From NCBI GenBank assembly GCA_020697295.1, contig JAJFBF010000026.1:1-41872 (forward strand): 41,872 nucleotides of DNA, given 5' to 3'. The position numbers were made by a program, and so were the translations under genes. This document shows, one piece after another, positions 35,701 through 41,872 of this stretch; the first letter of the stretch is position 1, and every line of letters begins with the position of its first letter. Under the pieces are notes generated by a model. It was given only the letters and a program-made list of their open reading frames with translations. It was not told the origin of the DNA and searched no databases. This stretch comes from Moraxellaceae bacterium (lineage in GTDB: Bacteria > Pseudomonadota > Gammaproteobacteria > Pseudomonadales > Moraxellaceae).

Positions 35701-38700
35701 TCGTTGTCTTCATCGGCGACTGCCGGCACCGTGGCTTCGGCCACTTCGACCGGCGCTTCCAGGATTTTCGGCGCGGCAACCGTTCCAGCCACAGCAGCGA
35801 TCGCGCCACTCAGCTGCACGCCCGCGGACGGATCGCGACGGTAGGCATTGATGGCATTGACCAGATCAATCCCCGACGGGCACTGCCCGTTCCCGCGCAG
35901 GTCGGACACCATGTCGGCCAGGCGGTCATGGCAGCGCTGCAGCAGGTCGACAAGATCGGGGGACGCCGGATAGCGGCCGTCGACCAGGCCTTCGTAAAGA
36001 AATTCAAGCTCGTGCGCCAGGTCGCCCAGGGTGCGGATTTCGGAGAGGCGGGCGCCGCCCTTCAGGGTGTGCAGGTGCCGTTGCAGTGCGGCAAGGGCGG
36101 GCGTGTTGTCATTGTCGCGACGCCATTTATCAAGCTCCTCCTGCGCCGCCTCCAGCACCTCGTCCGCTTCCTCGAGAAAGATCTCGAGCAATTCGGGGTC
36201 CACGCTGTCTGCAATGGTAAACGTCGATGCTTCTTCCCAGCCGGCGCCGTCGCCCTCCGTGACCAGCTCTCCCAGGCTGGGCTGGACCTCAGGCTCGAAG
36301 GCAGTCATGCCAGGTTCATCGCTGGGCACCGGCGCGGACGCGAGGGCCGGCACTTCCAGCAGGTCGAGCAAGGCCGACAGCAGGGAATCGTTGGCCTGTA
36401 CGGTCTGGCTAGCCGCCAGGGTATCGAAAACGTTGATGACCTCCTCATGCGCCGAGGCAAGGTCATTCAGCACGTCGCCTTCCGCTGCAAGCTCCTGCGC
36501 GGCAAGCCGGTCATAGACCGCTGCCATGCGATCGCAGAGCTGCGCCAGCGGCTCGACGTCCTTCTGGCGCGACGAGGCGGCAAGACGGCGCAGCTCTTCC
36601 TGCAGGACCTGGATATGACTACGGGCATCAACCCCGGTCAGCCAGCTCTCCAGCTCCCAGGGAGCATCCAGCACATTGTCGATCCCCAGTTCCATGAAGC
36701 TGGCAACCAGGCCCTGGGTCGCGGCCGTCATCGCCGAGGTGTCGATATCCAGCCGTTCAGCCTGCTCGCGCTCGAGATGAGCGAGGCGGTCATGGTCCAG
36801 CTGCCGGATCCGCGCAATAAGCTCGTCGGCTCCGGCAATGTGGCCATTTCCGCCCTGGCCAAGATTCGCGATGCCGGCACTGATCATGGCGTGGCCATCA
36901 CGCAGGACCTGCAGATGTTCGCGCCGGGCATGCCCGACCTGGTTGCGCAAATCCTTGAAGAGGTGCTCCAGGGGCGCGGCAATATCCGCGACCTGCGTGA
37001 TGCCGGCCATGCCGGCAGAGCCCTTGAGCGTATGCAGGGAGCGCAGCACCTCATCAGAAATGGTTGCCTGGTTACGCTCGGGATCCACGCCATCGAAGTA
37101 CTCGCGCAGGGAATCCAGATGCATTTCCGCTTCGCCGCTGAAGATTTCCAGCAACATCGGATCGATTTCCGGCTCGTCGGGAACGGCTGCCGCTTCGGCG
37201 ACAGACAGTGCCTCCAGCTGCGGCTCGGCTTCCTGTAGCTCGGCACCATCAAGCAGATCGATCGAATCAGACGTCATCGGCGCCAGCTCGGCCGGCGCAT
37301 CATTGCCCGCATCCGCGAATTCGTCGAACGTCACGTCTTCGCGCGTCAGGTCTTCCAGCGTCAGTTCCTGCGTCGCCGCATCCAGTCCGCCGGCCGTGTC
37401 CAGGCCGAGCTCTTCGCTGGACAGCGCCTCGAGCTCCTGCTCCAGCGTGGCCAGATCCTCGTCGTCCGAGGCAGCGGGCGCCGCTTCGGCAAGCTCCATA
37501 CTCTCGAGATCGGCAAAATCGTCCCCGGCATCCAGGGAGGCAAAGCCGCCGTCCTGCGCAGAATCCGGCCCGGCGCCCTCATCTGCCGGCGCAACCTGAG
37601 CCAGCGCCACTTCCGGCGCCGGTATATCGTCCAGCAGTTCAGCAAATTCATCGAAAGCGCCAGCAACGACCGGCGCCTCGGGTGTGGCCTCGTCCAGGCC
37701 CGCGAACTCGTCGAACGCCGCGTCGTCAGGCTCAGCTTCCCCGGCGGCAACCGGCTCCTCCGCTACCGCAGCGGCCTGCGATGCCCCCGGCGCCAGACTG
37801 GCGGCGAGTGCATCAAATTCATCCTGCGCACCCTCGTCATTTTCCGGCTCAGAGAGGCCCTGGGCCTGCTCGGCCGCGCGCGCCACATCCATGGTGTCGA
37901 GCTTCTCGCCGCGCGAGATTGCATCGGCGGCCGCCATCAGCGATCCGGTATTGATGCGCGGCGCCCGCTTGTTCCAGAAATCCTCGACCAGGCCCGGAAT
38001 CACGGCCAGCACTTCCGAGATCAGGTTCACCATCACCTGGTCCGGCTGCAGCACCTTGTCACGCACCTTGTTGATCATGCTTTCAAAGGCCCAGGCCAAC
38101 TCGCCCACGACCCTGGCCCCGACCATGCGGCCGGATCCCTTCAGCGTATGGAAGCCGCGACGGAACTCCAGCAGCGATGCCGTGTCGTCAAAGTTGGCGG
38201 CCCACTTCGGGAAATAATCGCTGATGTTCTGCATGACCTCTTCGGCTTCTTCCACGAAAATTTCGCGGATTTCCTCATCGAAGTCATAGTCGTCCGACGG
38301 CATCTGCGTCAGCACGGGCAGTATGGGTTTCTTGGGCGCCTCTGCCGGGGCCGCCATCGGCGCAGGGGCAGCTACAGCGACCGGCTCGGGCTCGGGAGCC
38401 AGCACCGGCTCCGGCACAGTAGCCGTCTCACCCAGGCCAAAATCATCTTCCAGCGCCGCAAAATCCTCTTCGAGCGAGGGGAAGCCCGCGTCGTCAGCGG
38501 TGGCGGCAAAAGCCGTATCGGCCTCGGAGCTGGCGTCTATGGCCATGCCTGCCTCGGCGGCACTGTCGACCACCGTCGCGAAAGCAGTTTCGATGCCCGT
38601 GTCGAGTGCCGACTCCGTTTCGGCAGGCATACCGAAAGCCAGGCTGTCCGCATCCATCTCAGGCGCGGCAAATTCATCGCCGCCATCGAGCGAGGGAAAC

Positions 38701-40991
38701 TCGTCGACGGCGTCAAGCGACAGCAGATCTTCCGCCATGTCGAGCGCAGGCAACTCGTCCGCCCCTTCAAGCGCGGAGAAGTCATCGCCCGCACCAACAT
38801 CCGGGAAATCAAAGCCGTCACCCTGCACCGGACCTGCGGCAGCGGGAGCTACCGGCTCCAGGGACGCAAAGTCGTCCGCCAGCACGGGCGCGGATGCCAA
38901 CGTATCGTCAGCGCCCGCCGCCAGGTCAAAATCGTCAAAGCCATCCAGGCCCAGCTCAGACTCGAGCGCCTTGAGGCCCGTACTCTCGCCAACCAGCGCC
39001 TCCTCGACCGGAAGGCTGGGAAAGCCGGCTTCCTCATCGAGCGCGATCTCGCCAAAGTCGCCCACATGCAGGCGTTCCTGCATTTCCTTGAGCTCATCGG
39101 CACCCTGCACCGCGGCGCGCACCACGGTGTCATCCGTGGCGCCAATCAGCACTTCGTGTTCATGCATCTCCACCGGCAGCTCGACCGGCGGCGGCGCCAG
39201 GGCATCAGCCATCTCGGCTTCGAAGGCGGCGGCGTCATCCTGCCCCCATTCACCGGTATCGGCTTCGCCGGCCGGGGCTTCATCGGACACGGCTGCCGGC
39301 TGGGGCGCGGCCGAGCCCGGGCCGAAGCCGAGCTTGTCGAGGCCGCGCTCGGCGATATCCAGAATATGCTCGCCACCCTGCGTATCGTTGGCGATGCGCT
39401 CGAGATAATACTCGACCGAGGTGATGACATCGGCCAGCGTATCCATCTCCATCCAGTCCGGACGATGCTGGCCCGCCAGCAGACGCTCCGAAATGTAGCG
39501 CGACACGTTGCCCAGGACGCTCGCCGGGCGCGGCAACTGCAGGATGGCCAGGCTGCCGCGAACGCTGTCGATCAGTTCGGGAATGGACTGCAGGTGGGAC
39601 GGGTTCCACTGCGAGGCAATGTATTCGATGACCGCATCCTTGGCCTTTTCCAGGGCGCTGCGCGATTCACGCAGCACGGCGGACTGGGCATCGGAAAGCT
39701 GGTCCTGCGCAGAAAATTCGGACGCCGTATTTTTCGCGGCGACGCCCAGCGGCTTCTCGGCAATCATGCCCATCAACGTCGCTTCGACGTAGAGCAGGGC
39801 GCCGGCAATATCGAGCAGGGCGCCATCCAGCGGCAGCATGCCACTGGTGCCAATACGGTCGATGGCCTCGATCTGCTCCTGCAGGATGCGGCGCGGCTGC
39901 CCCAGGCCCAGCACGGCTACGGTGTCGGCCACCTGCTTGAGGATGGGCACCAGCGAAGTCAGGTCGTTTACGTTCTTGTCCGCGTCGCTCTTGCGCACAA
40001 AGAGATCGAGCGCATCCTTGACGCGACCCAGCTCCTCGCAGAGCGCATCCACCACGGATTTCATCGCCTCGCGGTCCGGGCCGTGCATGCGCGCACGCTC
40101 CTCATTGACCAGGGCATCGCCCGGCAAGGCATCATCCAGGCGGTAAAGCTCCTTGACGCTCTTCAGCCGGGGCGTTTCGCCAGTGCTGCGAGCCACGTAG
40201 TAGAGCAGATTCTTGAGCAGGTCGGTGGGCGCGCGGCGATTGACATCTTCGCCCAGCAGGCGCAACTGGCGATCCACTTGCCCCAGCAGCATCTTCACGG
40301 CCGTACCGGCCTCGATGGTGTTTTCGCGCAAGCCTTCCACGATGGCGGCAGCCACCTGCCAGAGTTCGCGAATCGGCGTGGCGCCGGCCATGCCTTCCAG
40401 GCGTGCAAATACCTGCGCCATCTTCTGCAGGTTGTCGCTGGCCGCGTCGTTGCGGATAAAGCCGACAAGGGAAAGCTGGTAGGCCTGGCGGATCTTCTTG
40501 AGCAGGCTGGCGTCATCACTGCCGGCAGTACTGATCTGGATGGGCGCGTTTTCGCCCGCATCGAGATCGGGCGTGAACAGGGCGGTTTCCGACAGCAGCG
40601 GCTCGCCGCGCACTGCGCGCAGGTCGTTCATCAGCGGCAGCAGCACCACCGGCAGATCGCGGCGCGACGCCTTCACGCGATCAAGATAGGGCGGCAGCTG
40701 CAGGATGGCGCGCATCAGCACTTCCTGGCCGTCGGCGACGCGCGCGACCTTGCCATTGGTGAGCGCCAGGCACAGGTGTTCCATTTCTTCGGCGAGCAGT
40801 GCCGCGCCATAGAATTCGACGATCTGCAGCGTGCCATGCACCTGGTGCAGATAGGCGAGACAAAAGCGCATCTGCGCATTGTCTTCGGGGTTTTCCACGA
40901 AGGCTTCCAGCGCCTGACGCGCCTGCTTCAGCGTTTCCTCGATTTCGCCCTTGACCCAGTCCAGCGCCAGGAAGCTGTGATTGTCACTCAT
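32742..40991 (-). CDS. chpA: Giant chemosensory histidine kinase ChpA with multiple Hpt domains
   Basis: A 2749-residue CheA-like hub of the type IV pilus Chp system. Five canonical Hpt sites are visible as HTLKGS/HTLKGG: H948, H1320, H1641, H1848 and H2015. An N-terminal Hpt-like region has H49 (LHQVHGTL), and a further degenerate unit has Asp475 where His is expected (IDSVRGSL). Acidic, Ala/Pro-rich linkers fill much of 560-1240. Then follow the dimerisation segment from about 2140, HATPase (NAVDHGLED near 2330, DDGRGI), a CheW domain, and a receiver at 2626-2749 with Asp2676 in LLDIEMPRMDG. It receives signals from PilJ/PilI and passes phosphate to PilG/PilH. CGAGGG precedes the ATG. It is longer than the P. 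aeruginosa protein, recalled as about 2470 residues. Confidence 0.96.
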   Translation of the reverse strand: MSDNHSFLALDWVKGEIEETLKQARQALEAFVENPEDNAQMRFCLAYLHQVHGTLQIVEFYGAALLAEEMEHLCLALTNGKVARVADGQEVLMRAILQLPPYLDRVKASRRDLPVVLLPLMNDLRAVRGEPLLSETALFTPDLDAGENAPIQISTAGSDDASLLKKIRQAYQLSLVGFIRNDAASDNLQKMAQVFARLEGMAGATPIRELWQVAAAIVEGLRENTIEAGTAVKMLLGQVDRQLRLLGEDVNRRAPTDLLKNLLYYVARSTGETPRLKSVKELYRLDDALPGDALVNEERARMHGPDREAMKSVVDALCEELGRVKDALDLFVRKSDADKNVNDLTSLVPILKQVADTVAVLGLGQPRRILQEQIEAIDRIGTSGMLPLDGALLDIAGALLYVEATLMGMIAEKPLGVAAKNTASEFSAQDQLSDAQSAVLRESRSALEKAKDAVIEYIASQWNPSHLQSIPELIDSVRGSLAILQLPRPASVLGNVSRYISERLLAGQHRPDWMEMDTLADVITSVEYYLERIANDTQGGEHILDIAERGLDKLGFGPGSAAPQPAAVSDEAPAGEADTGEWGQDDAAAFEAEMADALAPPPVELPVEMHEHEVLIGATDDTVVRAAVQGADELKEMQERLHVGDFGEIALDEEAGFPSLPVEEALVGESTGLKALESELGLDGFDDFDLAAGADDTLASAPVLADDFASLEPVAPAAAGPVQGDGFDFPDVGAGDDFSALEGADELPALDMAEDLLSLDAVDEFPSLDGGDEFAAPEMDADSLAFGMPAETESALDTGIETAFATVVDSAAEAGMAIDASSEADTAFAATADDAGFPSLEEDFAALEDDFGLGETATVPEPVLAPEPEPVAVAAPAPMAAPAEAPKKPILPVLTQMPSDDYDFDEEIREIFVEEAEEVMQNISDYFPKWAANFDDTASLLEFRRGFHTLKGSGRMVGARVVGELAWAFESMINKVRDKVLQPDQVMVNLISEVLAVIPGLVEDFWNKRAPRINTGSLMAAADAISRGEKLDTMDVARAAEQAQGLSEPENDEGAQDEFDALAASLAPGASQAAAVAEEPVAAGEAEPDDAAFDEFAGLDEATPEAPVVAGAFDEFAELLDDIPAPEVALAQVAPADEGAGPDSAQDGGFASLDAGDDFADLESMELAEAAPAASDDEDLATLEQELEALSSEELGLDTAGGLDAATQELTLEDLTREDVTFDEFADAGNDAPAELAPMTSDSIDLLDGAELQEAEPQLEALSVAEAAAVPDEPEIDPMLLEIFSGEAEMHLDSLREYFDGVDPERNQATISDEVLRSLHTLKGSAGMAGITQVADIAAPLEHLFKDLRNQVGHARREHLQVLRDGHAMISAGIANLGQGGNGHIAGADELIARIRQLDHDRLAHLEREQAERLDIDTSAMTAATQGLVASFMELGIDNVLDAPWELESWLTGVDARSHIQVLQEELRRLAASSRQKDVEPLAQLCDRMAAVYDRLAAQELAAEGDVLNDLASAHEEVINVFDTLAASQTVQANDSLLSALLDLLEVPALASAPVPSDEPGMTAFEPEVQPSLGELVTEGDGAGWEEASTFTIADSVDPELLEIFLEEADEVLEAAQEELDKWRRDNDNTPALAALQRHLHTLKGGARLSEIRTLGDLAHELEFLYEGLVDGRYPASPDLVDLLQRCHDRLADMVSDLRGNGQCPSGIDLVNAINAYRRDPSAGVQLSGAIAAVAGTVAAPKILEAPVEVAEATVPAVADEDNDALFAEFFPQAAAQAAAVEAVAAPAAAPVAAPVPVAEAQDFDPELLEIFLEEAGEIVDATSEQLADWKKNPDNSLPVQQLQRGLHTLKGGARMAEIVALGDLAHHLENLYERVCGGLMTPTPVLFTLLHRCHDRLAESVESLRSSNVCPDGNDLIQQITAYIADPEHFQDVPSTVTLKAVAPAAPERPVPVAPPVQRAIEAAPVPENVDSDILAIFMEESEELAEGIESAVAEWLDHRDATAPMEALMRHLHTLKGGARLAGLKALGDLAHNWETDLVAIQSGGKKADDEFFGNVHERIEAVLAGIKAVRASVEAAPAPAAAPAAPASAVTAPAARTATNPAQAPAVATRAPAPRSATPPSMLGGFKKDAAARGPQEMIRVPSDLLEKLVNLAGETSITRSRVEMGVHGFAQTVEEMGATIQRLADQLRRMDSEMETQIVARHNDEAGKYEDFDPLEMDQYSSLNQLSKALSESASDLLDLKSTLIDKARDTETLLLQQARINTELQEGLMRSRMVPFSRLVPRLKRIVRQTGQEVNKPADLDVINPDGEMDRTLLERIVAPLEHMLRNAVDHGLEDAAGRAAAGKVAQGRVTLTLAREGGEVVLTLADDGRGINIAAVRKKALERGLITEGQDIADQDVIQFIFHAGFSTAAAVTQVSGRGVGMDVVQSEIKQMGGTVSIHSITGQGTTFVIRLPFTVAVNRALMVRIGEDIYAIPLAQIEGIVRASPYELETYYGPEAPLFEYASVTYKLSYLGEFVHGVKSPNLVGQTMPLPVLLIRGSDQRVAIQVDQLIGSREIVVKAVGSQLATVAGLSGATILGDGSVVIILDVNAMLRAASLTQPRISVGGADALSAPAEVKRTRQVMVVDDSVTVRKVTSRLLERHGYEVLLAKDGMDAIAKLEDARPDVMLLDIEMPRMDGFEVATLVRHNPHLEGLPIIMITSRTGEKHRERAFQIGVNAYMGKPFNEEQLLETIGELLAATTVK

Positions 40992-41019
40992 CGTTCAATG
41001 CCCTCGAGGGAGCTGCAAA

Positions 41020-41872
41020 TCAGGTCTTGCGGCGAAACGCCATCGTGTCGGGATAATCCACGCGCACGAGCTGCGGATGCGCCCAGTCCATCGCCTCGCC
41101 CAGCCCCAGCACCAGCAACCCGCCCGGCGCCAGGCGCACGGCAAGGTTGGTGAGGATGTCGCGCTTGCGAAAGCGGCGGAAATAAATCAGTACATTCTGG
41201 CAAAAGATCACGTCGACACCCGAAATGGGCGCCTTGTCCAGCTCCATGATATTGAGCTGCACGAAGGCCACGCGCTTCTTGAGCTCGTCCGCGACCTGCC
41301 ATTCCTTCTTGCCGATCACGGGATTGAAATATTTTTCCTTCCATGCCGACGGCACATTGTGCAGGCGCCGGTCGCCGTAGATGCCGGTGCGGGCACGACC
41401 CAGCGTCGGCAAGCTGATGTCGGTGGCGGTGACGCTGAAATACATTTTGTCGCGCTTGAGCTCAGCCAGCTGGGCATGGGTCTGCATCGCCAGCGAGTAA
41501 GGCTCTTCGCCCGTGGAACAGCCCACGCTCCACAGATTGAAACTCTTGCGCGACGGATCCTTCAGCAGCAGCTCGGCCACATGCTGGCGTACCAGCGCAA
41601 AGGAGCTCGGGTGGCGAAAGAAAGATGTTTCCTGGACCGTGAGGCGGTCGACGAGCACGGCCCATTCACGCTCGGCGACCGGACCGGCCATGAGCTGTTC
41701 GTAATAGGTTTCGTAGTCGTTGATGCCAATCTCGCGCATGCGGATGCCGAGATTGGTTTCGAGGAAGGACCGGCGGGCCGCACCGATGGTCATGCCGGTG
41801 CGCGCCTCGATCAGCGTCTGCCACAACTCGAACTGTTCGTCCGAGATGGGCGCAAGCGACTTGATGCCCCAG
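41020..41872 (-). CDS. pilK: CheR-type receptor methyltransferase PilK (5' end outside window)
   Basis: The frame is open to the window edge, so the N-terminus is missing; 283 residues are visible. It methylates glutamates of the pilus chemoreceptor with SAM. CheR features are the N-terminal-domain end RLTVQETSFFRHPSSF, the SAM site LWSVGCSTGEEPYSLAM, TATDIS, and FCQNVLIYF followed by LAPGGLLVLGLGEA. chpA starts 28 bases after its stop. By the usual order, pilJ, pilI, pilH and pilG should lie upstream. A TTG at 41826 is not the real start because coding sequence continues before it. Confidence 0.93.
   Translation of the reverse strand, partial: WGIKSLAPISDEQFELWQTLIEARTGMTIGAARRSFLETNLGIRMREIGINDYETYYEQLMAGPVAEREWAVLVDRLTVQETSFFRHPSSFALVRQHVAELLLKDPSRKSFNLWSVGCSTGEEPYSLAMQTHAQLAELKRDKMYFSVTATDISLPTLGRARTGIYGDRRLHNVPSAWKEKYFNPVIGKKEWQVADELKKRVAFVQLNIMELDKAPISGVDVIFCQNVLIYFRRFRKRDILTNLAVRLAPGGLLVLGLGEAMDWAHPQLVRVDYPDTMAFRRKT

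Noticed and set aside
31746..41153. Very long plus-strand open frames opposite chpA/chpB (31746-37238 and 38148-41153)
   Set aside because: They mirror the third-position GC bias of the real minus-strand genes; the translations are His/Arg/Gln-rich with no domain pattern, while the minus strand gives clear Chp proteins.

Overview
The window reads as chromosome of a GC-rich gammaproteobacterium related to the Pseudomonadales. The evidence is a type IV pilus chemosensory cluster in the pilK-chpA-chpB-chpC order, a rsmE-bioA-metF-ahcY block next to it (from memory, the same block lies beside the chp genes in Pseudomonas aeruginosa), a SAH riboswitch in front of ahcY, and REP-type palindromes. 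No rRNA, tRNA, CRISPR array, insertion sequence or phage gene was seen. Species cannot be decided from the sequence alone.

Layout. (1) 1-1255: metK. (2) 1272-7440: a more AT-rich, foreign-looking segment with a NodU/TobZ-type carbamoyltransferase, an SxtJ-like membrane protein, an SGNH hydrolase broken by an apparent one-base frameshift, two tandem 50-residue DUF5989-like proteins missed by ordinary ORF length cut-offs, and two large membrane-anchored SGNH proteins on the other strand. It is followed by about 640 bases of probable gene debris. (3) 8137-13339: a tight six-gene operon of DUF4331 secreted protein, small lipoprotein, TPR protein, HupE/UreJ-like membrane protein, ECF sigma factor and RskA-type anti-sigma factor, with a structured leader and closed by a bidirectional terminator. 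(4) 13477-17323, minus strand: SRPBCC protein, DUF4124/zinc-ribbon membrane protein, OprC/NosA-like TonB-dependent copper receptor and a DUF4404 protein. (5) 17622-20087: an orphan hybrid sensor kinase. (6) 20193-26760: promoter, SAH riboswitch, ahcY, metF, bioA, an unrecognised membrane protein and rsmE. (7) 26809-30442: gamma-glutamyltransferase, a dicarboxylate/amino-acid symporter and a DUF2061 protein. (8) 30594-41872, minus strand: cytochrome b561, then chpC, chpB, a very large chpA (2749 aa) and the 3' part of pilK.

How the genes work together. MetK makes S-adenosylmethionine (SAM). RsmE and PilK use it as methyl donor and BioA as amino donor. AhcY removes the S-adenosylhomocysteine (SAH) that methyltransferases produce, and the riboswitch would raise ahcY, and probably metF, when SAH builds up. 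MetF supplies the methyl group for remaking methionine. The Chp proteins should control twitching motility and pilus-linked surface sensing. The carbamoyltransferase/SxtJ/SGNH/DUF5989 group looks like a system for modifying a small molecule or surface glycan, and the DUF4331-to-anti-sigma operon looks like a self-regulated envelope system; both are poorly understood and are the best candidates for undescribed biology here.
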